Assembly: GCA_023853785.1 (NCBI GenBank)
Contig: JAJIRX010000602.1
Coordinates: 124,001 to 188,000, forward strand
From: Psilocybe azurescens
Taxonomy: Eukaryota > Basidiomycota > Agaricomycetes > Agaricales > Agrocybaceae
DNA length: 64,000 bases
Direction of reading: 5' to 3'
This document shows, piece after piece, positions 1-13,373 of the stretch. The position numbers and the translations under genes are program-made. The stretch's first letter is position 1, and each line of letters opens with the position of its first letter. Under the pieces are notes generated by a model that worked only from the letters and a program-made list of their open reading frames with translations, had not been told where the DNA came from and searched no databases.

Positions 1-2743
1 GAAACCCATAAATTATAGAACAAACCTTGAGATAACATCTCCTTCTCTAACGCGCCCTCCTCTCCTCCCTCGTCCTCAAATTCAGCCTCTTCGAGAGCGC
101 TCAACTTCTTCTCCACAGGCATAACACGCCCTATCACATCCTTAACCTTCTGCAAAGTACCGTCCAGCAACGGCACGAATTGGACAGGCAAAGGAGACGC
201 AGCCGATGACGACGATCGGGCAGATGAAGGCACAAGTTCTGTAAAAGGCAGGTATCTAGTCAGCAAGAGACGGACGACATCCAAAGGTGGAGATAGTTAC
301 TTTTAATGGAAATCATAAAGTCGCGCAAGCCGACTCCAATCGTCTCGGGTTTCAAAAGCAGACGATCATTGGTCTTGTAAACTTGAGGATATCGTCTCTG
401 GATCGCATTCAGAGCAGCCTCAGTACACAGAGCCTATTTCGCAAACAACCAACCCGTGAATTCAAGCTCCCAATAAAAAGACAGTAAAAGAAGGGGCAAA
501 CCCACCCTTAAATCAGCGCCTCCATACCCCTTGGTCAACTTAGCCAGGCCTTTAATCCTCTCGCTCACTTCTCTTGCGTTCTCCTCCGACTTCGCCTCCT
601 CCTCACTCCCACCCCACCCTCCCACTTCCTCGTCATAATGCTCAAAATCTTCTCCCTCGCCTCCAAAGTCGGCAGTCCAAAATAAAATTCACGATCGAAC
701 CTCCCAGGTCTCCTGAGCGCTGAGTCCACGGCGTCCGGCCGATTCGTGGCACCGATGACCACGACCTGGCCGCGCCCGTCCATACCGTCCATCAGCGCAA
801 GGAGCGTGCTGACGATCGAGGCGTGGATCTGGTCCTGCTTGGACGAGCGCACAGGCGCCAGCCCGTCGATCTCGTCGAAGAAGATGATCGACGGCTGCGA
901 GTTGCGGGCTTCTTCGAAGAGCAACCTTAATTGACGTTCCGCCTCTCCTACCCATTTCGAGAGACAATCTGCGCCTTTCCGCATGAAGAAAGCTGTGTGA
1001 TTTGTTCATTAATTTCGGCCAGAGGAGCGTTTAAACGAGAAAAAATAAAAATAAAAAACAACAACACGTACAGATTTGTCGGCCTCCTGTTCGACAACTT
1101 GCAGCGAGCGCTCGTGCTAAGAGGGTTTTTCCTGTTCCTGGAGGACCATGGAACAAAACACCACGAGGGGGGAGTTACATTGAATCTCTGGAAGACCTCT
1201 GGGTATAACAAAGGCAAGAGCGTCATTTCCTTCAACGCGTGGATGTCTGGATACGAATAATAATATTAGAACAACGTCTATTTTGAACCGAAGCTTAAAA
1301 TGACGTACGATCATCTAAACCGCCAACCTCATCGAAGGTGACGTTGGTGTTAACCCCTAGAGGATCGGCATCTGCGAGAGCTGTGTCGATAGACATCAAT
1401 TAGCCGCTCAAAATGGTTCATTCAAATGTCAGAAAAAGGTTACCTGAATCGCCGATCTTTCCGAGGTTTGAAGGTGTACCTCCTGCAGCGAGGTCACCAA
1501 TCATCCCGCCCCCGGCAACAGCACCGGTACCGAAAGGTGCAATACCGCCAAAAGGTTTCCTGGGAGTCCTTGTTGGATAATCAGAGTCCTAGTGATTTTT
1601 GAAAAAAGCACAGGAAAGGGGGTAAGGAAATGAGAAAGGGGCAGCGAGGGAGAAGCAGAGCAGAACAAGAACACTCACGGAGTCGTCTCCTGGCATGCCC
1701 ATCCACTTTCCGAGCTCCTTCCCACTGGCGCTCCATCCGAGGCGTGGTCTTTTAGCACCGCCAGCACCGCCATTCCTTGCATTCCTACCTCCTCCTTGTC
1801 GCGGCGGGGGTTTCGGCATTTCTTCGAGAGGCGGTGGGATCGCATAGTTGATCTCCTTCCTTTGCCTGAGCGCGTAGGGCTTCCCATCTCCCTCATCTTC
1901 AGGCTCGGGTTCGGGCTCGGGTTCGGGCTCAGGTTCCATGTCAGAGGAAGTCTGAGGGGCATCGTCGAACGAGCCGTCTGCATCAGCTGATGCACCGGAG
2001 GAGGTATGTCCTGGGTCGAAGTCTTGCTCGGCTTTCTGGTCCGCTCGAGAAGCCGCCCTGCGAGAGAGCCTCTGCGATCGCTGCGCTTGCTGTTTCTGTC
2101 TCTCCTTCGCCTCCTTTTCCTTCTGTGTCAGAGGTGGGGGTGCGTTCGCCGATCTTCGAGTGAGTCTGCGGGTCGGAGGACCGTTGTGCAGCTTCTCTTC
2201 TTCATCGCTCACGATAAAGCCGTCTAAACGGGATGTGCGAGTCCTGTTCCTCAGCCCGTACGGCATGGGAGCGGAGTCTTCGTCTTCTTCGTCAACAACT
2301 ACGTTTGTGTGCCTGGAAGATGCCCTGGTCACTTTGTGGCCTTTGGAATCATCAAAGAGGTCAGAAGCCACTGGATGATCCCCCTCGTCTTCTCCATCGT
2401 TCTCGCTACTCTCAGCGTAAGTGACTTTAGTCGTCTTCCTCCCATGTCGAGTAGTGATGACTTCACGGACAGGCTCCGGTTCCGGCTCGTCCTCTGGCTG
2501 TTCGTCCTCGCCTGCATCATCCATGTTGACAGATTTTTCGCTGACGTGATACTCCGAACCCGATGCGTTACTTGTCGAAGCACGACGAGAGGAGCGACGT
2601 AGGTTCATGTCTACTTGCCGTGGTATTTTGATGAATCCAGCGCTCTTTCTTTCTGGAGAAATAGAGAAGTCGTGTGTGTGCTGCTCTTCTGGGAATGTAT
2701 AGGGCTGGGACAAATTTGTCGAAGCAGGTTCGTCAAGCATCAA
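1..2743 (-). CDS. Yta7/ATAD2-like AAA ATPase (chromatin factor), 5' part; gene continues beyond the left edge
   Basis: The N-terminal exon (about 2743-1678) encodes a long acidic, Ser/Glu-rich tail with Arg-rich islands and a Glu-Pro dipeptide run near 1900-1945. Further exons carry an AAA module: Walker A (GPPGTGKT, about 1131-1154), a KWVGEAER stretch, Walker B ([13 protein letters not shown], about 860-900), the sensor segment [14 protein letters not shown] and the [10 protein letters not shown] arginine-finger region. This order, acidic tail then AAA, is that of Yta7/Abo1/ATAD2 nuclear ATPases, which remodel or load histones; the bromodomain would lie beyond base 1. Start: 2743 is the first Met, but an internal Met at 2608, beginning MNLRRSSRR, is equally plausible. 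Two apparent one-base errors break the frame: a six-G run at 1167-1172 just before Walker A and a GGG run near 631. The family assignment is firm; the exact exon ends are approximate. Confidence 0.9.
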
Positions 2744-4629
2744 AGGTGGGCACCTTGACCCCCCTGCAAAGTGGATGTCCGCTGTAGATGATGTTCAGAG
2801 CGTTGTGTTATCGCTGATGGTCGTTGCCGCTGTCGTCGTTTGGCGCCGTTGTCAAGAAATTATTCGTATGAGAGTCCCGAGCCCATTGTTCCCTGCGTGG
2901 CGGTGCTTGTTTGTACTTGTTTGGATTTGAACACACTCTCCATCCTCCCTCTTCCTCACCTCGAAACCTCCTCCTCCCCCCCCGCATTTCGTCTCCAGCG
3001 CGGATTTTCTGTATCTCGCAGATTTCGCGGAATTCATGAAGAAACGTGTTTGGACGATGCAAAACTCTCAGAAATTCGCCGAAAAAGGAGGGCAAAGCAC
3101 CCTGGAAGAGCGCTATGCAAGGAACTGTGGTTTCGGGGCGCCTGGGATGTGGATGTTCGAAGAAAAGAATCGTTTTTGCGAGTCTCTTGCCATTTCGCTT
3201 TTTCGACGACTTTGCTGATGACCTGAGTGATTCCGTGTACAACGTGACATATGTGACATTTCTGTCACTCTGGATTACGACAACCACGTGTCGCACGAGA
3301 CTCATGCATCATGAATTCTTCTTCTATTTCAATTCCACCTTACTTTACACTCCCTACCATCGTAATATAGCTCGCTTAGAACACAGACGAAATTGAAATT
3401 TTGTCAAAAACAACTGCAGGAGCACAGCGCAAGATTGATGCCTTCTGGAGATGGTGTATAGTTGCGGACAAGTAAAGGCATCCATTTTTTTCGACCAATT
3501 AGTTCAACCTCGAATAATATCTAGATAGATGCAGGACCATTGGGGCTTCCAGAATATAGGTATAGACAAATCTAAATGTATCCCTATGGGAGAGACTAGA
3601 ATCAAATCAAGATGGGGATAAATTTACGAGCTTCGCGTGTCCGCCACTATTTATCGGTGCGCAAAATACTACACAGGAAACCGATCATTCGTCTACTATC
3701 AAGCTACTCACTGGTCCTCGAGCGCCTAAGGGAACCCATATGCCCTCGTATTGAGCAGCAACGTAGAAAAATTTACCGCTTCTGTAAGATAGACATTGGA
3801 TATGCTGGCTCGATACACATACAGGGTGCTCGTTCGGTATAAGACCGTGCTTAGCTTGCACATGTACTAATACTGAACCCCGTGCCGTGTAGTATACTAC
3901 TACTAATTATTCTGCGATGAGTGCGCAGCCAATACTCATCTACAAATCAGGAGCAAGTAAGAAACAAAAATTGCATTTCGGGATTTTTATTAAGGTAAAA
4001 TCCTGACACTTAATGATCTTCCTCTTAATCTACTGCTTCTTTAACCTTTGGAGCCTCCAGAGTATTCTCACCCTCTAGGCACTTTCTGGTTCATAGAGAA
4101 ATTCTGAATTTTCACTTTTTCACAACTCAAATCTTAATCTCACTTTTTGCTCCTCCAGAGTCCTAACTCTTCCCTCTAGTGTTTTGAACTGCCACCTGGA
4201 TTCGGATTCAGGTCATCATTTCCATGAAATTTGGCCCCCAAGCGCTCAGACCTTTGAAGGCTCAAAACCTCTCATATCGCTCTCTCGCGGCGTAGCGCGT
4301 TCAAGTCGCGTCGCCTCTCGATTTTGCTCGATCTCGTGACTCGAACTTCGAGTCATTCTCCTGCCTCCATAGCCCTCCCGGCTCCGACCACGGACCATTT
4401 GTCCTATATATCTTATCTAACCCTCCTCCTTGATTCTTCCTTTCTTTTACATTCCTTTCAAAGGAATTCGTAATAACTTATAACCCACTCGGTTTTTGTT
4501 TGATTTTTTCTTCTACGGCGCAACTACGGCGTACACATTCTAGCTTTTGAAGCCGCTTATTGCCAAAGTAGGAACCATTACTGTCTGTAAATACTGGATA
4601 CCATTGCAGACTACGGAAGGACATCCACC
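2744..4629. other. Gene-poor interval between the Yta7-like and D123 genes
   Basis: About 1.9 kb lies between two divergently transcribed genes and must contain both promoters. Short open frames on both strands have no recognisable domain, no splice-consistent extension and low-complexity translations. The last 500 bases are CT-rich, with CT/TTC tracts around 4380-4520 that resemble a fungal promoter and 5' leader. I see no transposon ends or RNA gene. Confidence 0.5.
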
Positions 4630-5579
4630 ATGCAGATAAACATCAACAAAATACCCTTTTCAGCCCTTGAAGAATACCCAGAGCGCTTCAATACCACCTA
4701 TCACGAATACGCCGAACTCCCTCCGATCTCAAAGCCCTCGAACCTGAACGTACCGCATCCGACCTGGACGCCATTCTCCGCGAAAAGGTATATTCCATCT
4801 TCGTCCCATTTATACATAGCCTGCGATCCAACCCTCCAGAACACCACTCGTTTCCGCTCTCGCACGAGGACTGCCAGCTCCTCGCACGCGTAGCCCTGGT
4901 CGCTCTGAGCAAGGACGACCGCCGTGTCTCCGAGGTGCATGATATAGACCTGGAGATACTCGCGCGGAGGATATCCAGGACCGTTCCGTGTTTCGACGGC
5001 ACGCGCGCATGGTTCGTCAGGATGGAGACGGGCTCGCCGAAGAACGGACGCGGGGGCGTGGGCCCGTTCGCAAACGCGCGTCAAGTGCTCGAAAGCATAT
5101 GCACGAGCCGCCGGGCGTACGACTACCTGAAGCACACATGCAGCACGCCCGGAGAGACGGACATGCTGCACTTCTTACCATGGCGAGAGGACATCGACAC
5201 ATCGAACGAGTTTAGGATGTTCGTGCCTCCCTCCGGGCGCGTGCGTGCCATTAGCGAGTACTCCACTTCCGGAAAATGGGCGACATTGCCGAAGGAGGAA
5301 ATGGAGGAAGTTGTACGCAAGATGCTGGAGTGCCATGACGCCTTTCGAGAGAAGGCGAAGGCGGGAGCTGCACTACCGACAGCGGGATATACTATCGATC
5401 TGCATTGCTCAAAGAACAAGGCGGAAGGATGGATCGTGGAGGCACTCGAGGTGAATATGTTCGGCGCACAGAATGGTGCTGGTAGCTGTCTGTTCAATTG
5501 GGTTGAGGATGGTTCGTGGCAGAAGATGTATGGACTGGGCGACGAGCTAGAACTTCGCATTCTTTATGAGAAGCCATGA
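4630..5579 (+). CDS. D123 (Cdc123)-family protein, ATP-grasp fold, apparent frameshift near 4730
   Basis: The gene has two blocks in different frames. The first, from the ATG at 4630, runs in frame to about 4727 (ending near TYHEYAELPP). The second reads from about 4731 (DLKALEPERTASDL) to the TGA at 5577-5579. The second block holds D123 hallmarks: AWFVRMETGSPKNG (about 5009-5050), EFRMFVPPSGRVRAISEYS (about 5211-5268), GYTIDLHCSKN (about 5388-5418) and VEALEVNMFG (about 5438-5467). Cdc123 is an eIF2 assembly chaperone with an ATP-grasp fold. Agaricomycetes often carry divergent extra members, and this one may be such a paralogue rather than Cdc123 itself. No GT-AG intron fits between the blocks. 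A single missing base in CCCTCC (4727-4732) would join them, so this is either a sequence error or a pseudogene. Confidence 0.8.
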
Positions 5580-8105
5580 GTCGCGTATGGTCAGGCCTCA
5601 GATCTTCAGGAGTCTACTGTATCCGACCCTGAACCTGGCCAACCCCTTAGTTGGCCATTTGCACTGTAGAGCAAGATCTAAACGAAATTCTTTAATTTTT
5701 TTGTACCAATACATAGAAATAAACTATAGGAACGTGTATTGCAATTTATAGAGGAAATTTTTACAAGGAATAGGCATAGATCCCTGAAATACCAGGTAAA
5801 TTTGCCGAACATGCCGTGATTTCTAAGCAATCTCACGGATGCCCCGCACTAATTCCTTTATCTTTAAAGTTCTTGTGAGCGCAAATGCTTCAAACTTGTT
5901 GCAATTATATGTCAGATAGCATAGCATCATAAATAGAGATTTTTGGAGGTGATCCTAGGTGCTGAAAAGATGGCGGTGATGGATAAACCTCATACACATT
6001 GATTTGATCTGTAAGGTAGGTGATGCATTCAACCTTACCCTATGTAGCAATGATAGTATATTACTGGAAAAAATGCATGAGTGTTGGAGAACATAGCCCA
6101 TGCTATTAGAGAACATATGTCCTGTAATTTTAGCTATTTTATTTGTGGCAGAATTCTCTGATGACCAAAAATGGGTAGAATTCAATGAGATTAATGTCGG
6201 AAAGACAAGATTAATTTTCGTTAATCTCTGGATGTCCAGAGGGCCACATATTGGTGCAGCAGGGTTATTTGTACACTACAGAACAAATTTCAAAGCAGCA
6301 GGTCTCATATTAAATTTTCAGGAGTCCCAACTTTGAGCTATAAATTATGGCATCATTAATTAGGCAACTAAAATCTAATCTAGCAATACGAGATCACAAT
6401 CTCCGCAATCAGGGCAAGGGTAAAATCCATTTTCTCACGGGTGGCCAGCTTGTGGGTATAGCACAATTTTGGGACCTCTGACAAAAAATATTCACTGAAT
6501 GGTCAATATAGTATTAAAAATCTGAAATTACAATGAGAGCTACTAAAGATGTATTTACAGCGAATAATCACAAAAATCTACAACATAACCATTTTAAAGA
6601 GTTCAAAATTCGTCCACAAGTTGAAATGGCCAGGTTCAGGGTCGCATACAGTACCTCAGAAAGGCAGACTCGTCCGAGTCAAAATAACATATTCAAGTCC
6701 AGTTCTACTTTTGCTTGTCCCCAAAAGTTAGCTCAACTCGACGGAACAGTTGAACTCCGGGAAAAGCCGTTGCAATTGTGGTCGAGCACGCACCGACATC
6801 GTCATGACACTCGTGCACTCCGAAGACAATACGAGCAGTCCATATCCAGAACATCATCGCGATCGAATGCTCGTCTAGTCTAGCACTTCATCAGAAACGG
6901 GATACCAGGAACGGAAACACTATTGAGCCATGCTTCGGCCACAGAGACTCATTACCGCACGAACTGACACCCGACATGTTTCGTATTCGGAGAACAGATT
7001 GACTATCACTCAGAGGGCCTATGATAGAGCAGTATCTCCACGAGGTAGATGGAAATCATGTACATAGCAGGAAAACATACGCAGCAGCGCAATGTGGATG
7101 TGGGTCAGTTGTCCCTTGATAGAGCAGGCTGACATTGCACGTCAGCGCCAGACGCCTCGCCTCGCCCTCGCTTGAGTGAGTCGACGTCGCTAACGAGTGG
7201 TAAAGAACTAACAATGCAAAGCCTCTGATAGGTATCGCCGGAGTCTGCCAACTCCGCAGTGCCGAAGCTGAGCCGAGGGACAGACACATAAGCTGCTCTC
7301 GACATAAAAATATAGACCGGATACGCCCGCAGGCTGCTCGCCACCGAGAAGCCCTTGTTTATCGATGCTGCCCATGGTAAACATAGCAAAAATAGCTCCC
7401 GCATTTTTGGTTATGAAATGTCATCTAATGGCATGCGCCACACCAGTTCCACGAGCCGAATAGGAAGCATCAAAACAAATCGACAAGATGTTAAGAACCA
7501 AGATCGGGCATCTGAAAATGCTTATCTTGATCTGAGCACTTCGATCAGAGATCTATCTGCATCATAAGTAGCAAGGAAGCGCTCAGGGGTGGTCACGGGT
7601 AATAACAAGTACCTTAATAATTCTCTGCAGTTGCCTCGGGTCTCGCCAGAAATACATCATAAGCAGGCTTATCATGCTCTGTCACCCTGGATTCGATGGA
7701 CTCGAGATACTTGAACGCCATCCTCCCCGACCCCCTATCTTGGCCGCTACCTCCCCGAGACAAGACTCAACTTCAAGGAACCGGGTCCTCGCAGCTCAGC
7801 GGCTTGAGTATCACGGGTTACAATGCAAATATCCAGGCATCGTATCTCAGTATGGAAATCAACGCTCCTCCTATGGATTATCCTTCCCATAGAATGTAAT
7901 GTGTTGTCTATAATATCCTACACAGATTAAACACAGGAACGTATCATCATCTCACTGCAGAAATAATCTCAGACACCGCATGTATACCGCGCCAAAAATG
8001 TACTTTATTTCCCTAGACAGTTGAATAAAGAGAGACTTTGTTTTCATTGGAGAGTTTACATCCAACCCGGAAGGAAGTAGCTCCTGCAGACCACAACCAC
8101 TGGCA
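5580..8105. other. AT-rich gene-poor interval
   Basis: About 2.5 kb downstream of the D123 gene and upstream of the ferric-reductase gene. Several open frames of 60-116 codons occur (for example 6100-6336 and 6533-6883 on +, 7105-7404 on -). None shows a conserved motif, a signal peptide with a plausible mature part, or a coherent exon chain. No terminal repeats or target duplications are visible. Confidence 0.45.
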
Positions 8106-10511
8106 ATGTCTACCGACGTGTCGTCGATCTTTAGCTCTCGCTCTACCGCATCGACAGCCGCTGATCGTCTTATCAGAAATCAGAAGCAGATCGCCCATGT
8201 CAGACAGCTGTGGATCTTTCTAGGAAGCGTACTTGCCTTTTTAACACTAGTCAATGCTATCCGCCGCCTACTAGCGTGGTTGACGCCCATTCCCGAGCAA
8301 TCCGAGTCGGGCCGAGAGATATCTATAGAGCAAGATGAAGATGAAGAGAGAAACAAAACACCACTACCACGACAGCGTATTGCATCTCCGGTTCAGCGAT
8401 GCCTCTCCGCCGTGAGAGCTGGTTTTAATATCCTTTTCTTCCGATGGAGGGCACCCGTCGGCTCAAGCTTTACAGCCTCTATCATAGAGCAGACTTTCAT
8501 TCTTATTTATATTGCCGCCATGCTTATATGGCTTCTTGTTGATAGTACGTTGGTTTGTATATCACGAGTCGTTAGAAGTGTACTGACTTTTCTTAAAGCA
8601 CGAGATCTCATGGCCATGATGTACCAAGACCGTGCTGCTCTGATAGCATCTAGTCAAATCCCACTAATCGTTGCCTTGGCCGGCAAGAATAACGTTATCT
8701 CATGTAGGCAGATAATCTCATTTTCAAGCGGTTTAATATCGAGGCTAAAAGCGTTAACAGGGTTAACTGGAGTTAGTCACGAGAAGGTAAATACATCCTT
8801 TATCGGTCAAACAAGCCGAACTGACACCCAATGGCAGCTTAACGTCCTCCATCGTGCGGCAGCCAGAACAAATTTCATGTTCTTTTGGATCCATGCGGGT
8901 ACGCGTATACACTCCGGGTAAAGGATCATCTACTTTCGTATAAGTCCTGTCTCTCATATTCGTGACGATTCATTGTCCAGCCTTCCAACAACATTGGATC
9001 TTACACACAATTGGATGCGGTCAGGCGCCACGAGTCTTACGGCACTTACCCTTGCAACAATTCTCTCGGTCCGGCCTATCAGACGCGCTGCATTTGAGTT
9101 TTCCTCGTCACCCATATTGTTCTCATCTTGTGAGCTCCTTGCATGATACATCACAATCTGTTTCTGAATTCTGATCCGTTTTGATGTAGAATCTTTATTG
9201 TTGCCGGTTATTATCACGCAAGAGAGCTGCAGTGAGTGTTAAACATCTCACTTCTACATTCAACTTAGCTGATTCATAAGTCAGTTTCGGGGATTATATT
9301 TGGCCTGGACTGCTTGTATGGGGTTCGACAGATCTCTCAGACTGGGACGCACAGTCTGGAATACGCGTCTATGGAATCGCACGCAGTCAGGAGACGCACT
9401 GGTCGAACTTCTTTCAGAAGACACTGTACGCTTGACCATACGTCGTAAGATGTCCTGGGCCCCCGGACAGCATGCATATGTCATTCTGCCTACCATCAGT
9501 AATATGCCATTTGAGGCGCACCCGTTCACCATCGCCAGCATACCAGATGATGGTGCAAGCAACGATGGGTCTGATGTTGTCTTCCTCATCAGAGGCAGAG
9601 GTGGATTCACACAAAGGCTCCGGGCGCACGCGACGAAGGATCATGGATGTAGGGTGCCGGCCTTGCTGGATGGACCATATGGCATTCCTCCTGATCTTCG
9701 CCGATTCTCGACGTGTGTTCTCATCGCAGGTATGATCCCTTATCTATTCTTGGATACTCTGAAAGTCACCTCAGTTCTAATTTAGGTGGATCGGGTATTT
9801 CATACACATTGCCGCTCCTTCTTAATCTCGCCAGGTAAGTTGCCTTGATTCGCATCTTACATGTGGGATATAACCATCATTGACATCATCTGTTATATCT
9901 AGAATCAGTTCCAGAAACGGTTCATCAGCCGTTAAAAGAGTTGTTTTTATTTGGGCGATCCGTGACACAGGTATGCCTATTTCTATCATCGTATTACTGG
10001 TGGAGATAATGATATTCTACTGACCTCATCTCAGAACATCTTAGATGGATATCAAGTACTTTGATGGAGGCCCTGGACTCAATCTCCCCATCGCTGGTTG
10101 TTGATCCAAGAATATACATCACTGGCAAGAAGTCCCTGGTCACAGAGATCCCTGTCCTCACAACAGACAGTTCTTCTTTGTCCTCCTCCGGGTCCTCCCT
10201 CAAGAAAGAGAACTCTTCGCAAAGCGACATCAGCCAATACTCCCCCTTCAATGTATTCAACGGTAGACCCGACTTGAATGGCTTGCTGACAGACGAGATC
10301 GAGGCGTCCAATGGACCGATCTCGGTCAATGGTGAGTGGTCTTGACAATGCTGACTTATTCGATCTTTGATATCTGTCGTTTATAGTCGCGGGGCCTTCA
10401 AACTTGTCCGCAGCTGTCCGTCATAGTTTAAGCTCTGGAAATGCGGGTCCGATGGCTGCGTTAAAGGGATCGCCTTCAGTCACTCTCCACATAGAGACCT
10501 TTGGGAGTTAG
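8106..10511 (+). CDS. Ferric-reductase-like transmembrane protein (FRE/NOX superfamily)
   Basis: Eleven exons can be traced: 8106-8544, 8599-8703, 8761-8786, 8838-8917, 8981-9129, 9190-9231, 9285-9729, 9786-9834, 9903-9970, 10035-10331 and 10387-10511. The membrane part includes VRQLWIFLGSVLAFLTLV, the block around LIVALAGKNN and WLTGVSHEKLNVLHRAAAR with haem-ligand histidines, and the FFWIHA helix. The cytosolic part has an FAD-binding motif HPFTIASI and the NAD(P)-binding block LIAG-GSGISYTLPLLLNLAR spanning the 9730-9785 intron. It ends SVTLHIETFGS. Fungal FREs reduce extracellular ferric or cupric ions with NADPH. Two one-base deletions break the frame: TTTT at 9099-9102, where the reading then resumes FLVTHIVLIL, and GGGG at 9320-9323, between LLVWG and FDRSLRLGR. 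The family is certain; whether the gene is functional depends on those two sites. Confidence 0.9.
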
Positions 10512-11324
10512 TTACACTTACCTAGAAGTTATTGATGAGACGTTTGTAAATTGTACTTTCTTCTTAGACGTATTTGGAGGAGTCTACGAGTCCTGTGGGT
10601 GCATTTGTATACCATTAGATAATCATAGTGCTACGATTCAAATAATTATATAAATATTATCTTGAGTGATTTTTGGTGGACTAAGCTCATAGTCTCATAC
10701 TAACCATTTGGACTGACGGAAATGTGATGTCTGCAATTTTCCAGCTTCAACCCAAGCCCACAGGAGCCAAATACAGACACCGACTAGCCTAGTGATAGTA
10801 TGGTTAACTGAAGCTTTTGATAACTTCGAGCATCAAACAGTTAAGCATTCCAGCCCTTTAATCCGAACTTCTGCCATAACGACATTTATTCCGACATGGT
10901 CGAAGCTCACAAGGTTATATATTGGCACCACATTAGAGCCTTTCTCGAAGTTTTTCTTGGGCGCCTAAGTCTAAGGAAAATCATCTAAGTGTTGCCAAAG
11001 CGCCAAGGCATGTTGTATAAGAAGCAGGATTTGAAATTCGGATCTGAAATGACGTTAATTGCATGAATCCTTCCTGATACGGATTCTTCGAACTCATGAG
11101 CCACACAACCCGAACTCGGACACCAATGTTCACATCTAAACACAGTAAAGTCATGCAAAAGTATAATATATTGAATAAAATGGAAGTGTGTGTCAATAGT
11201 ACATCAGTGAAGTAGTTGGAATATCTATAGAGCCCCAAATGGCTCTGTTCTTGGAGAATAGATTATGATTGGGAGTAAGGAGGCGGCATCATTTGATGCG
11301 GCATTGTATAGGAATCCTTCTAAT
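10512..11324. other. Convergent intergenic interval
   Basis: About 0.8 kb between the 3' ends of the ferric-reductase gene (+) and P450 A (-). The sequence is AT-rich, as expected for two 3' untranslated regions. No conserved open frame or repeat is seen. Confidence 0.5.
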
Positions 11325-13373
11325 TTAGACGTAGACCTCAGCAGCCCTGGAAGTGACGAGCTTCTTGATAAGGTCAGATCGGGGTACAATGTTGCACTTG
11401 AATGGCTTGGGGTAACTGAGATTGAAGTGTGAGTATGTTAGGCTTGTGAGGTATCGAAGTCAAAATTGATTACCTGATGAGATCTTCCTCGAAGGCAGCG
11501 GTAACCTCGTGTTCGCCCTTAGAGATGTTGAATACGGTGAGAATCATGGAGATAGCGATGAAGAGAGAGTTCTCGGCCAGATGCTTTCCAGGACAGATAC
11601 TGATGGGACGAATAGATTCAGCTTGTGTATATCTCGCAAAGAGACAGAAGTCTACTCACCGCCTTCCGAAGCCGAAAGCCCAAAGAGCGGGGTCGGTGGC
11701 CTTAACATCTGGGTCCAAGAAACGCTCAGGGATAAACTCGGAGGGCTCGTATTTGGCGTTTGACTCCAAAGCGATGGCCCTATGAATAGTGATCAGGTTT
11801 ACGACTCGTGATTTACAGGATGGAAGTGACCCACCATGCGTTAGGAATGACAAGTGTTCCTTTGGGGATGAAGAAGCCCTTGTAGTAATCGTCCTGAGCG
11901 ACGCGGCGGGCCAAAGCTTATCAGGCGTTGTATCAGCGAGGCCTTTTGAGTAGCCATGGGAAAGAACTCACTCAAAGGCACAATGGGATGCCACCTCATA
12001 GTTTCTTTGATCATAGCATTGACGTAGGGAGATCGGGCATGTCCTCAATGAGGGGGAGACGACCTTTTCCAATGACGCGATCAACTTCTGCTTGTGCCTT
12101 GCGTTGCACTTCGGGGTAAAGAACCATGCAAAGAATGAATGTGGAAACAGTGGCATATGTCGACTCTCCTCCAGCTATGCAATCCAACAAAGTGAGCGAC
12201 TGAAAGAACAACATCTTAAAAATATCTTACCGCCATACATAGAACCGGTTGTCCATTTAATGTGGTGATCAAGGCTAGGGTCCGAAGTTGTGAGAAGATC
12301 TTTGGTGAGTGATGGAAGAGCAGTTCCGGCGGCCTTGACAAATTGTCAGCACAAGCACTTCCTGAAGTCTTTAGGAGAGGCGTACAATGTCTCGTTTAAC
12401 GTGTTCGAAAGGCAATCTGACGAGGCCGTCAATCATATCACGCCCGGCTTCAACTTCCTTTTGGAATGATGGCCATGGCACATGCTTCACTATTGTGAGA
12501 GATTAGAACTGGCCATAGTGATCTAGTCGAAATAAACACCCACAGAATGGGAGGAAATCAGCTATGAAAGCCCCAGGAATGCTGGACCTGGATACCATCG
12601 CCATTGTCTTGTGAGCATGCTCGACATACAAGTTATCCGCGTCCTTAGCAGACAGGCCGTAGGTGATTGTAAGCATAAGACGGGAGGCGAAGCTATTGTC
12701 GAGATTTAGTAGCTGGACCTGGCAACGATATTGTATACACTCACAGTCGGGTGGAGGAAAAGAACTTCTCAGGGGTTTTGAGGAACTCGTCGCAGAGTAG
12801 TACTGCCAAATCTTCTTGCAGTTGGCAGTATTGCTTTACGACTGTGATGCTGAGTACGTTGTGAGCCAATTTGCGGTGCGTACGCCAGTCTGGGCCATAT
12901 GATTGAAGAGGTGTACTCTTGAACATGAGTCAGCCATGCAGTTCAGTAGAAAAAGGAGAAGGAAGCTTACTTGGTCAAGACCCATCATTTCTCCAACAAC
13001 GGTGAACGTTGGACGATGGGAGTAGATGTGACCCCTCTTGCCCAAAAGATCATCAATTGCGTCCAACGAATTCAAAGCAATGAGGTCCGTTCCCAATCCG
13101 TGAAGGCGGACCAGATCACCTAAGGATATTGGATAAGAGATTTAACAATCCATTATATGATGTTGTAATCTTACCGTATTGTTTCTTGTAGTCACTGAAG
13201 ATCTTCCATCTCTCTCCTTGGAAGAGGGAAAGAACGTTGCCGATAATGGGGTAACCTTCGGGGCCAGGAGGGAATGGGTGATTCCTTGAACGTTTGCGAT
13301 GCTGAAGGTATTTTATGGTGGTGTAAGATGTCACCAAAATTACAACGCTGGTGAGGAATGTGCTGTAGTCCAT
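11325..13373 (-). CDS. Cytochrome P450 (P450 A)
   Basis: The N-terminus at 13373 has a membrane anchor (STFLTSVVILVTSYTTIKYL) followed by the proline hinge FPPGPEGYPIIGN, then GERWKIFSDYKKQYG. Downstream exons give the I-helix AGGEST with YATVSTF (about 12140-12180), the ExxR motif in IKETMRWHPIVPL (about 11970-12015), the PERF region EFIPERFLDPD (about 11720) and the haem loop FGFGRRICPGKHLAE, split by an intron at about 11600-11656. The C-terminus is AAEVYV. It resembles basidiomycete group I E-class P450s of the OrdA-like type. All catalytic motifs are present; the I-helix has Glu-Ser in place of the usual Asp-Thr. At least eight introns. An ER-bound monooxygenase of unknown substrate, near a UbiA gene and a second P450. 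Confidence 0.92.

Noticed and set aside
2808..3396. Overlapping frames of 116-165 codons on both strands upstream of the AAA gene
   Set aside because: They shadow each other in a low-AT promoter region and show no conserved motif or splice structure.
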